A stretch of DNA of 35,741 bases from Candidatus Thiomargarita nelsonii (GCA_000785145.2 JSZA02000068.1:1-35741), one strand, 5' to 3'; shown: positions 18,001 to 24,471, counted from the first letter of the stretch. The notes: generated from the sequence alone by a model not told the origin. Made by a program: numbers and translations.

Positions 18001-19845
18001 TTCTGGTGGGATAGGACCGCTGAGTTGGTTGGCTGCCAACCTGATAAATTTTAAATTGATCAAATCACCCAGTTCCGCTGGGATAGGACCGCTGAGTTGG
18101 TTGAAATCCAGAGAGAGATTTTCTAAACTGCTCAAATTACCCAGTTTTGGTGGGATTTCTCCGCTGAGATGGTTGAAAGACAGAGATAGTTGTGATACAT
18201 GTCCACCGCTACATGTCAGTCCATGCCAACTACAAGGCGTATCTGTCACCTTCCATCCGGTCTTATTTACCCAATTATCACCATCAGTGCTATCATAGAG
18301 AGCGACAAGAGCTCCACACTCCTCAGGTGGAATTTCAGTAACGGTTTCGCAGATAGAGTCAGGGAGCTCATCAAACTGAGCGTCAACGGTAAGGTCAGCG
18401 TCCATGGTAACGGAACAACTGGTGCCAGTACAATCACCACTCCAACCGATAAATGTAGAACCCGCATCAAGTGTAACCGTCAAAGTGACTGGTGTTCCAG
18501 AATCGTAGTCTTCGGTGCAATCAGTGCCACAGTCAATCCCCTCCTCGGAACTGATGACAGTGCCGCTGCCGGTACCTGATTTGGTGACGGTTAGCGTATT
18601 TTGGATTGAATCATTAGCTTTGATCGTCACCACCGCCGTAACTGGCTCACCTAATTGGGCATCACCTGTGGGATTGCTTAAGCTGACGATGAAAGTTTCA
18701 TCGTTTTCCAGCTCGCTATCGTCAATGATGTTTACTGTAAAAGTCTTGTTAGTGGTATCGTCGTCTGCCCAGTTTAGGGTGTCTGATGTGGCTGTATAGT
18801 CGCTGCCGGCAGTCGCAGAGTCGTCACTGGTGGCATACTCTACCGACACCGCACCTTTACTACTAGTACCTGAACGAATGACGGTAATAGTTACGGAGAC
18901 GTCTCCTTCATTGACATTATAATCAGCCGCTGAAAATTGCAACAAACTACAGTATGAAGGTGACACTTGCTCACGCCATTCAGGGTTCATTTTATCAAGC
19001 CAAGCAATAAAGTCAGCGTCATAAACCGTCTCATCATTAATTAAGTTGTTGTTTTGTATTTGTAGCGCTGACAGACTTCCTCCCAGGCTAATATCCATCA
19101 ACTCAGATGGGAGTAGCACTGACAGATTTCCTCCCAGGCTAGTATCCAGAGTCATCAACTCAGATGGGATTTCTCCGCACAGTTGGTTTCCAGACAGCAA
19201 GAGATATTGTAAATTGCTCAACTGACCCAGTTCTGGTGGGATAGGACCGCTGAGTTGGTTTCCAGACAGCCGGAGACCTTGTAAACTGCTCAAATCACCC
19301 AGAACCGGTGGGATTTCTCCGCTGAGTTGGTTTCCAGACAGCCATAAAATTTGTAAACTGCTCAACTGAGCCATATCCGCTGGGATAGATCCGCTGAGTT
19401 GGTTGGAATCCAGATAGAGATATTGTAAACTGCTTAACTGACCCAATTCTGGTGGGATTTCTCCGCTGAGCTGGTTGGAATCCAGCCAGATACCTTGTAA
19501 ACTGGTCAACTGACCCAGTTGCGGTGGGATTTCTCCGCTGAGTTGGTTGAAAGACAGAGATAGTTGCGATACATGTCCAGTGCTACAGCTCACTCCATAC
19601 CAACTACAAGGCGTATTTGTCTCATTCCATCCGGTGTTATCTATCCAGTTATCACCATCCGTATTGTTATAGAGAGCGACAAGAGCATCACACTCCGGGG
19701 TTGGAATTTCAGTAACGGTATCGCAGATAGAGCCGCTCTGAGGCTCAAAATTAGCGTTGATGGTGGGCGGTGGAGCGGCGTATGCCGATCCGAAGATGAA
19801 TATAGTGCCTGCTAAGAGATGTCGCAGGGCTAATGGACCTTTCAT
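12031..19845 (-). CDS. Giant secreted LRR/Calx-beta/cohesin/dockerin/FG-GAP protein
   Basis: This 2604-residue protein starts at 19845, with AGGAGA 7 nt upstream. Its signal peptide (LLAGTIFIFGSAYA, cleaved before APPP) sends it out of the cytoplasm. Four blocks follow, at about 43-295, 497-688, 886-1195 and 1394-1635. Each has a TDGDNWxNxTGW cap, then 6, 4, 8 and 6 plant-type LRRs (LSGEIPPELGQL, 24 residues each), then a Cys-containing end. Calx-beta domains follow each block, with two after the fourth. Three InlB-B-like repeats (GxDCGTDC, FxGWSGDC) separate the blocks. The C-terminal third has a cohesin-like domain (1867-2000), a carboxypeptidase-regulatory-like fold, a dockerin (2096-2157, two DxNxD..VTILDFS calcium loops), a second cohesin-like domain and six FG-GAP-like repeats. 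No LPxTG, PEP-CTERM or T9SS sorting signal is seen. A role in adhesion or calcium-dependent matrix assembly is inferred. Confidence 0.92.
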   Translation of the reverse strand: MKGPLALRHLLAGTIFIFGSAYAAPPPTINANFEPQSGSICDTVTEIPTPECDALVALYNNTDGDNWIDNTGWNETNTPCSWYGVSCSTGHVSQLSLSFNQLSGEIPPQLGQLTSLQGIWLDSNQLSGEIPPELGQLSSLQYLYLDSNQLSGSIPADMAQLSSLQILWLSGNQLSGEIPPVLGDLSSLQGLRLSGNQLSGPIPPELGQLSNLQYLLLSGNQLCGEIPSELMTLDTSLGGNLSVLLPSELMDISLGGSLSALQIQNNNLINDETVYDADFIAWLDKMNPEWREQVSPSYCSLLQFSAADYNVNEGDVSVTITVIRSGTSSKGAVSVEYATSDDSATAGSDYTATSDTLNWADDDTTNKTFTVNIIDDSELENDETFIVSLSNPTGDAQLGEPVTAVVTIKANDSIQNTLTVTKSGTGSGTVISSEEGIDCGTDCTEDYDSGTPVTLTVTLDAGSTFIGWSGDCTGTSCSVTMDADLTVDAQFDELPDSICETVTEIPPEECGALVALYDSTDGDNWVNKTGWKVTDTPCSWHGLTCSGGHVSQLSLSFNHLSGEIPPKLGNLSSLENLSLDFNQLSGPIPAELGDLINLKFIRLAANQLSGPIPPELGNLIKLEVLYLYNNQLCGKIPDSLMNLTELYSAPYGIKLRDNNLINDEAAYDANFVTWLYEMDPDWREQVSPSYCRWLQFLPENFSVIEGDGSITLTVIRLGESQGAVSLDYATSDGSAIGDSDYTPTSDTLYWADGDTEPKPITVEIIDDSEPESDENFFVTLSNPTGDAQLGEPDTAEVTITDDDQNRLTVTKSGTGSGTVISIPPGIDCGTDCTKNYSVIESVTLTATPDFNSEFIRWSGDCSGTDTTCTLIMDTDHSVAAQFNESLGCESVTEIPKQECEALIALYENTDGDNWLNNSGWYQSSTPCSWHGVSCSDGQVSQLSLSFNQLSGPIPPQLGQLSRLTRLYLYNNELSGEIPAELGQLSRLETLRLSFNQLSGEIPPELGMLSRLQNLLLYSNQLSGEIPPELGQLKRLEYLYLDSNQLSGPIPPQLAHLNKLQIIWLDSNQLSGPIPPELGLLSNLQGIRLSGNQLSGPIPPELGQLSNLEYLLLSGNQLCGKIPSELINLDTSLGGSLSMLVPSELMSQMDSSLGESLSALQLQNNNLINDETVYDADFIAWLDKMNPEWRAQVSPSYCSLLQFSAADYNVNEGDVSATITVTRSGDSQGAVSVEYVTSDDSSATAGSDYTHTSGTLNWSDGDDADKTFIVEIIDDSDPENDETFIVSLDNPTGDVQLGTPDTAVVTIKANDSNQKMLSVTKSGSGQVTSSPAGIECGTDCSEDYDSGTEVTLTAAPEFHSIFTGWSGSCTGTETSCTVTMDTEHTVNANFETESICDSVIEIPNSECEALVKLYDSTDGDNWINNTGWNKTYTPCNWYGVSCSGGHVSQLSLYSNQLSGEIPPELGQLSRLQYLWLDFNQLSGEIPQQLGDLSNLKYLWLDFNQLSGEIPAELGQLSRLQYLWLSGNQLSGEIPHQLGELSNLKSLYLDGNQFSGEIPQQLGELSNLNSLYLYGNQLCGKIPEELMNLDITLGGSLSTLDLQKNNLINNEAVYDADFIEWIYQMDLAWWAQVSPSYCTLLQFSQANYNVNEEGDSVTLIVTRLLDNCQGAVSVDYATSDGTATAGSDYTATSGTLEWDDGDTESKTFTVPITGDSEPESDETFSISLSNPTGCAELGDPDTAVVTIRDNNSSLLQFSPANYEVDEGDDFVTLTVTRSGTTQGAVSVEYATSDGTAIAGSDYIATSGTLDWDDGETKSEPFTVGIIDDSEQESDENFFVTLSNPTGGARLGEPESYIAEVTIKDNDPSGGTVVLSVEPAASNVYIEEEFDVRIMVQADTQEVDGASAYLDFDTTYLEVVSMTPGGELDVVLENSFDNGTGQINYAAGKLVAPFPWGTFELVTIRLRAKAETLGTPLNFVFDAPRITDASFGGVSVFDHAEDGNVRISPSGAMVIGSVDLQRSVPAPDESWETDVRVSFTVPSESNPSYSFTTTTDQNGEFVVGPVDPLDYDMRVKGTHTLQNLVPVTLVSGDNSVNVDLLLEGDANDDNCVTILDFSILASTFGLGTGEPGFDPSADFNQDTSVTILDFSLLAANFEQCGAPEPSIPPVMPVVSGGTVVMAVVPSMTEVNVGERFEIVVEVQAGEQEVDAASAYLNFDPTIVRVDEMVSGGVLPIELANRFDNSAGTINFAAGTLSPPIPSGTFNLVTIQMTALAVSVGSALDFNAAMPRQTDVTSGGASEFDHAEGGTLVVFRETRANDLVIDFGSESGIGAWMNNDTWADIDSRSPRSMVIGDIDDSGQDDLIADFSPDGIWILMNYNNWLFLHSLSAESMTTGDMDGNGLDDVIIEFGESDGIWVRMNNSTWVKLHSLSPESMTTGDMDGGGLADVIIDFGESYGIWVRMNNSDWTHLHSLSPNSMTRGDMDGNGQADVVIDFGSPYGIWVRINNSDWVKLHSVSPNSMTTGYLDNNAQADVIIDFGESYGIWARMNNDSWIKLHSISAEGMVTGNIDGQPSVSSNSGITTQEVPAELDNAEPLPEADFISLP

Positions 19846-20206
19846 TTTTAAGTCTCCTGTTAAGTCAAAAGGTTTAAATCCCAAGGTAACGCCAAAGCGA
19901 TGACGCCCTTTGAATTAATTATTACCACCCGTATTCAAAAATGCAAGACTATTTGTTGTGTTTTTAACAAAAACGATTAAAAACAATTTGTTATAAACAA
20001 TATATTTTTTTTTGGTGACTACAAGAATTTTTTATAAAAAATTATAAAAAAAAATAAAATCATTACTGAGTGTTGATCAAGCTATAATGCTTAAAAGCTT
20101 TGATAAAATCGCTAATGGCATTGCGTCGGCGCGTGAAAACCAGTCAAGCGTTTCTCCGATTGGCTTGATTTTTTAAAGTACCACCCTTGTAGGAGTATAG
20201 TCTATT
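19846..20206. other. Intergenic region between giant gene and pilin 1
   Basis: This very AT-rich segment (especially 19920-20060) contains no gene. It must hold the promoter of the giant gene on the minus strand. A weak inverted repeat with a T run (TCAAGC, then GGCTTGATTTTTT, about 20144-20175) may shield the pilin promoter. I see no dyads like those before pilins 2 and 3. Confidence 0.5.
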
Positions 20207-20222
20207 TGGCACACTTTATGCT
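20207..20222 (+). promoter_or_regulatory. Sigma-54 promoter of pilin 1
   Basis: TGGCACACTTTATGCT matches the -24/-12 consensus: GG at 20208-20209 and GC at 20220-20221, exactly ten bases between. Sigma-54 with a PilR-type activator is the known mode of pilA control in gammaproteobacteria. It is 67 bp before the pilin start. Confidence 0.8.
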
Positions 20223-20288
20223 ATGCAATTCACTCGCCCATTCAATGGGCTTGGGTTAAAGCTTTGTTAAATTATTAGGAGCAATTTT

Positions 20289-20696
20289 ATGAGAAGCAAA
20301 CAAAGGGGCTTGACTCTTATTGAAATGATAATCGTTATTGGGATTATCAGTGTTTTGGCTGGTGTAAGCATTATGACTTATAGCGATTACATGCAAAGAG
20401 CGAAAGTCTCTGAGACCTTACTTTTGTTGTCGGCCTTGAAGACCCCCATTTTGGAATTTGCGCGAGTCCAAAATGATCTGGGAAATTGGCCTGCTACACC
20501 CGCGAGTATTGGTGCCATAACAGAAGGTAAGTACACCACTAATATCACTATTGCCAAGCCTAAAATATGGGGTCAAGTAATCAGTTTGATGAGTGAAGGT
20601 TCAATCATATTTGTATATGATACAATAACCCATATTTGGACTTGTACTCACAGCCCCGGCTACACGCTGAAGTATCTGCCTCACAGTTGCAAATAA
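20289..20696 (+). CDS. Type IV pilin 1 (PilA-like)
   Basis: This 135-residue prepilin would be a subunit of the type IV pilus fibre. The leader MRSKQRG is cut by PilD after Gly7 to expose LTLIEMIIVIGIISVLAGVSI, the class III N-methylated hydrophobic helix with the essential Glu5. Two C-terminal cysteines (WTCTH and LPHSC) form the D-loop disulfide of PilA proteins. AGGAG lies 7 nt before the ATG. Compared with pilin 3 in this window it shares DYMQRAKVSETL, the ASIGA segment and the KYLP..C end, but it lacks the proline at mature position 22 (GVSIMTYSDY instead of AVAIPAYTDY). It is probably a functional paralog expressed from its own sigma-54 promoter. Confidence 0.92.
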   Translation: MRSKQRGLTLIEMIIVIGIISVLAGVSIMTYSDYMQRAKVSETLLLLSALKTPILEFARVQNDLGNWPATPASIGAITEGKYTTNITIAKPKIWGQVISLMSEGSIIFVYDTITHIWTCTHSPGYTLKYLPHSCK

Positions 20697-20803
20697 ATGC
20701 ACGACTCAGGATCAAAAATTGATTGATATTTTTTTAAAAATTAATTTAAATCAATAAGTTATACTGTTACTCTCCTGATAAAACATCGTCTAAAACATAA
20801 GTA

Positions 20804-20919
20804 TGCTGAAATTCAGCAGGTGCTGCTGAATTTCAGCACATTTTATTTATTTTTTTAAAATCAATCTTGTAATCGATCTCATGCGGATTTTAATTGTTGA
20901 AAGGTGCTGAAAATCAGCA
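20804..20919 (+). promoter_or_regulatory. Three TGCTGAA-TTCAGCA dyads upstream of pilin 2
   Basis: TGCTGAAATTCAGCA (20804-20818), TGCTGAATTTCAGCA (20824-20838) and TGCTGAAAATCAGCA (20905-20919) are three copies of a 15-bp dyad. The first two are 20 bp apart (two helical turns), and the third is 78 bp before the GG of the sigma-54 promoter. The position suits an upstream activating sequence for an enhancer-binding protein. The same layout occurs before pilin 3. The remainder of 20697-21076 is AT-rich and gene-free. Confidence 0.7.
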
Positions 20920-20981
20920 TCTCCATTCTCCTTTTTACCTTTTTTTTATAAAAAAATATGTAAAATCAATAAAATAAGTTT

Positions 20982-20997
20982 TGGCATAAATAATGCG
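20982..20997 (+). promoter_or_regulatory. Sigma-54 promoter of pilin 2
   Basis: TGGCATAAATAATGCG has GG (20983-20984) and GC (20995-20996) separated by ten bases, as sigma-54 requires. It is about 80 bp before the pilin 2 start. Confidence 0.75.
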
Positions 20998-21076
20998 TAT
21001 TCAAAAATAATTACTCCTTGCTCAAACTGGGTGAGAACAAAGGTTTCTTATTTATTACCGCATTGGGAGAAATACC

Positions 21077-21463
21077 ATGAAAACTAAACAAAAGGGTTTT
21101 ACCTTTCTTGAATTGATGAGCACAATTGCGATTGCTTGTATTTTTGCACTTTGGGCTTTTCCTAGTTATACAGACTATCTTCAACAAAGAGCAAAATCTT
21201 CTGAAACAGTGCAATCTGATTTCAAGCAACCTCTTTTGGGAATGGAAACTAAACAGGATGACAAAGATTGGTTGAGTACCGTTGTGAATGTGACAGATTC
21301 AGGTAGTTATACCAGTATTGCTCAACCAGAATTATGGAATAAACTATCCAGTCAAATAGAGGAAGGTTCTCCCGCTCTTCTGCTTGTGTATGATAAAACC
21401 ACCCATACTTGGAATTGCACGAGTAACTTGACTTCTTTGCCGAAAGAATTTGCAAAAAGATAA
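21077..21463 (+). CDS. Type IV pilin 2, divergent
   Basis: This is a 128-residue prepilin. The leader MKTKQKG is followed by FTFLELMSTIAIACIFALWAFPSYTDYLQ, which keeps Glu5 and Pro22 of a class III pilin. GGGAGA precedes the start. The rest is unlike pilins 1 and 3: the ASIGA segment is lost, one Cys (TWNC) is left where two are expected, and the C-terminus ends TSLPKEFAKR rather than KYLPSNC. The N-terminal helix carries an unusual Cys (AIACIF). It keeps a full sigma-54 promoter and dyad array, so it is expressed under the same control. It could be a minor or specialised pilin or a paralog in decay. Confidence 0.85.
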   Translation: MKTKQKGFTFLELMSTIAIACIFALWAFPSYTDYLQQRAKSSETVQSDFKQPLLGMETKQDDKDWLSTVVNVTDSGSYTSIAQPELWNKLSSQIEEGSPALLLVYDKTTHTWNCTSNLTSLPKEFAKR

Positions 21464-21477
21464 TTTATTTTTTTATT

Positions 21478-21588
21478 TTTTTCGAGAGTTTAGCTCCGCG
21501 ATCTTCGTTGCGGGAAATCCGCGGAGCGCAATGAGCGAAACAACGAAACAATACCGGTGGTGTTGCCAAAACCCCGCCGCTCTGTTTG
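21478..21588. repeat. Fragment of the TTTCGGGAA palindrome family
   Basis: GCGGGAAATCCGCGGAGCGC and nearby GAGCGAAACAACGAAACAA are degenerate pieces of the TTTCGGGAA...TTCCCGAAA repeat. They lie between pilin 2 and the convergent permease remnant. No gene is present. Confidence 0.5.
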
Positions 21589-22225
21589 TTAAGTCCTCGT
21601 AATCGCCTCCACAGGCACATAGCGTGCCGCTCGCCAAGCAGGATACAAGCTCGCAAGTAATCCCAAGACTATAATGAGTACATTCGCTGTTACAACATCT
21701 GAAATCTTCAACACGGGATAAATCAGGCTACTTAATCCGATCATTTCGTAACCCGCTCTTAAAAATACCAACGATAGGCAACACAGCCGCCGCGATTGAG
21801 CCATCGTGCCCACTACCCAGCAAAGTCAATTCATCGCCCACTTTAACCCTTCTTGGGCATTCTCACTGCTTAAAAATTGTCCGCTTTGGATACGTCCGGG
21901 GATAGTAGACAATTTGCCCTCGTAGGCGGTTTCCACGCCGATGACTTGTACGCCATAAGTGCGTTCATCTGAGGCTGCCAGAGCAAAACCGTTAGCACGT
22001 ACCGCAATTTCTACTATTCCATTGATTTGGCGCAAATCTTCAGCCAATGGCTGCGCTTGGGCAATGGTACTACGCATTTTAGGTTTATCCAAATACATAG
22101 GAGCCGAATTGCAAGGTAATCATAAACACTAGCAAAGCGGCAGCAAAGGCAATAGCCGCAATGGTTAGCCCACTGCGGCGAGGGTGGCGCCAGATCTTGC
22201 GCCATGCTAAACGTAGAATAATCAT
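21589..22225 (-). pseudogene. Decayed FtsX/MacB-type ABC transporter permease
   Basis: Pieces of one permease occur in order on the minus strand in different frames. The N-terminus is MIILRLAWRKIWRHPRRSGL followed by the first membrane helix from 22225, stopped at about 22085. A periplasmic piece with YLDKPKMRSTIAQAQPLAEDL runs to 21826. Then GDELTLLGSGHDGSIAAAV and the end of a periplasmic segment are visible in another frame. Last is the C-terminal helix with LASLYPAWRAARYVPVEAITRT, stopping at 21589. A working protein of this family has about 400 residues; here about 210 codons remain, with deletions at FGSY/YLDKP and before YEMIGL. These permeases form LolCE/MacB-like exporters that act on lipoproteins. 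The neighbouring LolA-like gene is decayed too. Confidence 0.8.
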
Positions 22226-22245
22226 TTTAAATTATACATGAGCTC

Positions 22246-22363
22246 CCAAGATAAATCTTGGACTCCAAAATACTCGAAAAATAGTTTAGTTGTTTCGGGA
22301 AATCCGCTACGCTCAATTCCCGATACGAAGTCAGTGCAGCTAAACAAAACATCAAAAGAAAAA
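22246..22363. repeat. Palindrome copy and TTTCGGGAA hairpin
   Basis: 22246-22266 is one CCAAGATAAATCTTGG copy with ACTCC flank. 22284-22327 is an imperfect hairpin (TGTTTCGGGAA and TTCCCGATACGA arms) of the second palindrome family. They separate the two decayed genes. Confidence 0.75.
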
Positions 22364-22826
22364 TCAATAATTTAGTCTTAACTTAAATCGAGGATTACGC
22401 AAATTAGACAAAGTAAAGGTGCTGCGAGGCACATTGATTTTGAATTGCGCCTCTTTGACCACAATTTCTGTCCATTCAGCCGGCGCCTTCTGCATACGCT
22501 GCGTCGCTGCGATGAGTTTACCACCCATGAATTTGATGTCTCGCGTCACCATTTTTTTGACTAATATATTATCTTGATCATAAAAAGCATGTTCTAAAAC
22601 AATATAATCAGCGCGGATTTTTAGCACCTCTCTACCCCTGCGTCCACATCGTCATCGTGCGTTGCCAGTCGGAGCGATGGATAGTCATCTCTGCCACCGA
22701 ATAAGAGGATTTATCGCGCCAGTAGTCGATAGCCGCTTTGATAATTGCGGTGGCATCAGCAAATGCGGGAGAAAAAATCTGCCATAAAATGAGTAATAAA
22801 AAAACATGGTAAGAAAAACGCTGCAT
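22364..22826 (-). pseudogene. Decayed outer-membrane lipoprotein-sorting (LolA-like) protein
   Basis: The N-terminal part starts at 22826, with GGAG at a suitable distance. It has a signal peptide MQRFSYHVFLLLILWQIFSP ending AFA before DATA, then DYWRDKSSYSVAEMTIHRSD and TMTMWTQG, and it stops near 22632. The C-terminal part (22627-22364) is in another frame and reads YDQDNILVKKMVTRDIKFMGGK on to FTLSNLRNPRFK. These are the two ends of a periplasmic lipoprotein-sorting family with a LolA fold; about 110 central residues are missing. Genes of this family usually sit beside an FtsX-like permease and ATPase, which fits the decayed permease next to it. No ATPase is found, so the operon seems dead. 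Confidence 0.75.
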
Positions 22827-22850
22827 GATAAAATGCTCCGGCATTTGGTA

Positions 22851-22873
22851 GGAGTCCAAGATTTATCTTGGAC
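22851..22873. repeat. CCAAGATTTATCTTGG palindrome between divergent genes
   Basis: One copy lies in the 84-bp gap between the decayed LolA-like gene and the plus-strand membrane protein. It occupies much of what would be their promoter or leader region. Confidence 0.85.
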
Positions 22874-22910
22874 GTCCAAAGTTAAAATCAACCGAGAATA
22901 CCATATCCAC

Positions 22911-23636
22911 ATGTTTGAATTACCCACCAAGCCACAATCCACAGCAAAAATCTTAGAGGATGGATTCAAGCTATTTATACTCTGTTTTCCCAAAGTCTTG
23001 CCACTCGCGTTGGCAGATGCGGCTTTATCTGTCCTACTTTATTGGTTGATCCCAGAATTGAATTCGCCCGATATGATCATTTTGATGAATGCCATGACAG
23101 ATTCCATGCCCTATTTCATCCTCTACATGATAATAATGTTGCTTTTACAGACAGCGATTTTTTACCGCATTAATGCCATCCTCACCCAATCTGACAGGGG
23201 CAACTTTGATGCCTTGCTACAAGCTGGCAAAAAATTGTTACCCATTTTTTTGGCAACTTGGCTGTACACATTTTTGGTTGCTATCGGATTAATGGTAATA
23301 ATACCGGGGATACTTTTTGCCGTCTCACTGCGATTTTTTACACCACTTATCCTTTTTGAGAATGCAACAATATTTCAGTCTTTGCAACGGAGTCACCAAC
23401 TGGTGTGGGGCAACTGGTGGCGCACTGCACTAATATTGATGGTGCCATTATTTATTTCTATGTTTATTGGCGTAATAGCGAGTACGGTAGCCTCCGGGAT
23501 ATTCGCTGACAAATGGCTAGAACAAGTCACTTATCTGACTATGGATAAACTGTTCAATCCGTTGTTCTATGCGATCATGCTATTACAATATTATGCTCTT
23601 CAGTCTGAGCCTGTTGAAAAACATTTTGTGGCTTGA
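22911..23636 (+). CDS. Multi-pass membrane protein, YciC/GPDPase_memb-like
   Basis: This 241-residue inner-membrane protein has about six hydrophobic segments. The segment LRFFTPLILFENATIFQSLQ, followed by RSHQLVWGNWWRTALI, is typical of the YciC (UPF0259) and glycerophosphodiesterase-membrane-domain families, whose function is poorly known. I start it at MFELPTKPQ (22911) because the longer frame from 22806 would run through the palindrome and overlap the divergent gene. The ribosome site before 22911 is weak. A palindrome follows 8 bp after the stop. It is not linked to the pilins except by position. Confidence 0.75.
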   Translation: MFELPTKPQSTAKILEDGFKLFILCFPKVLPLALADAALSVLLYWLIPELNSPDMIILMNAMTDSMPYFILYMIIMLLLQTAIFYRINAILTQSDRGNFDALLQAGKKLLPIFLATWLYTFLVAIGLMVIIPGILFAVSLRFFTPLILFENATIFQSLQRSHQLVWGNWWRTALILMVPLFISMFIGVIASTVASGIFADKWLEQVTYLTMDKLFNPLFYAIMLLQYYALQSEPVEKHFVA

Positions 23637-23644
23637 GTTTAGTA

Positions 23645-23667
23645 GGAGTCCAAGATTTATCTTGGAC
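23645..23667. repeat. CCAAGATTTATCTTGG palindrome after membrane protein gene
   Basis: This copy has AGTCC and GGACT flanks that extend the dyad to 22 bp. It could form the 3'-end hairpin of the membrane protein mRNA, although a T run is missing. Confidence 0.8.
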
Positions 23668-23758
23668 TTGTATGTGCCATTTTTTTGACACAGACATGAA
23701 GTTCAAAAGGCATATAAAACAGGAAAAAGCATTTATAAGTTATTGAAATTATTAAATG

Positions 23759-23875
23759 TGTTGAAATACAACACCACCTGTTGAAAATCAGCACATTTAA
23801 TAAATTGGATTAAAAATCAATTATATGTACCTAATGAGACAGGTTTTAATTGTTGAAAGGTGCTCAGTTTCAGCA
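23759..23875 (+). promoter_or_regulatory. Three TGCTGAA-TTCAGCA-like dyads upstream of pilin 3
   Basis: TGTTGAAATACAACA (23759-23773), TGTTGAAAATCAGCA (23779-23793) and TGCTCAGTTTCAGCA (23861-23875) are weaker versions of the pilin 2 dyads. Their starts are 20 and 82 bp apart, against 20 and 81 bp before pilin 2. The last is 85 bp before the GG of the sigma-54 promoter. Flanking DNA such as TTTTAATTGTTGAAAGGTGC is also shared, so the two leaders are duplicated copies. The gene-free region 23668-24069 otherwise holds AT-rich DNA. Confidence 0.65.
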
Positions 23876-23944
23876 CTCCCCCCCCTATCCTTACCGTCTC
23901 CTGTTTTATAAGAAAGTATTTATAAATCAATAAGATAAAAAAGA

Positions 23945-23960
23945 TGGCACACCCTATGCA
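23945..23960 (+). promoter_or_regulatory. Sigma-54 promoter of pilin 3
   Basis: TGGCACACCCTATGCA has GG (23946-23947) and GC (23958-23959) ten bases apart. The start codon is 110 bp downstream, leaving a leader of about 100 nt. Confidence 0.8.
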
Positions 23961-24069
23961 ATACTTAGGGCAAACCTCACCAAATTGGGTTTGGTTAAAA
24001 GTTTATTTGATTTGTTTATTTATCTTTATTTTATTTGTTAAAGTAAAATTAAATTTTAGGAGAAATGTC

Positions 24070-24471
24070 ATGAGAACTGTACAAAAAGGTTTTACCTTGA
24101 TTGAATTGATGATCGTTATTGCGATTATTGGTATTTTGGCCGCTGTCGCCATTCCTGCTTACACTGACTATTTGCAAAGAGCGAAAGTTGCTGAAACCTT
24201 GGGTTTGCTGGCGGGTATGAAGGGTCCTGTTTTGGAATTTGCCGCTGCCAACGATACCAGCACCTGGCCATCTGCCCCAGCTAGCATCGGTGCCATGACT
24301 GGGGGTAAATACAGCACCAGCATAGGAATCGATGTTACTGGTAAACGCTTACACGGTGAAGTAACTAGCATAGGCGGCTCAATCGTACTTGTGTACGATA
24401 CCACAAGCAAGATATGGACTTGCACGAACACTGATATGCTAGTGAAGTATCTGCCTTCAAATTGCAGATAA
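24070..24471 (+). CDS. pilA: Type IV pilin 3, canonical PilA
   Basis: This 133-residue major-pilin-type subunit of the type IV pilus has the leader MRTVQKG, cut before FTLIELMIVIAIIGILAAVAIPAYTDY. It keeps Glu5 and Pro22 and all hallmarks of the hydrophobic assembly helix. The C-terminus has the disulfide cysteines in WTCTN and LPSNC. AGGAGA lies a few bases before the ATG at 24070; the longer frame from 23944 would begin inside the sigma-54 promoter and is rejected. It is the best-conserved of the three pilins and is followed by a strong terminator. The adjacent GT-C and GT2 genes suggest that it may be glycosylated, but no modification site can be read directly. Confidence 0.95.
   Translation: MRTVQKGFTLIELMIVIAIIGILAAVAIPAYTDYLQRAKVAETLGLLAGMKGPVLEFAAANDTSTWPSAPASIGAMTGGKYSTSIGIDVTGKRLHGEVTSIGGSIVLVYDTTSKIWTCTNTDMLVKYLPSNCR

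Noticed and set aside
13418..19815. Many plus-strand frames opposite the giant LRR gene
   Set aside because: They repeat with the 72-bp LRR or Calx-beta DNA period and are shadows of the repetitive minus-strand gene.
23944..24069. Longer N-terminus for pilin 3
   Set aside because: It would begin inside the sigma-54 promoter and place a non-pilin extension before the leader peptide; the ATG at 24070 has a strong ribosome site.
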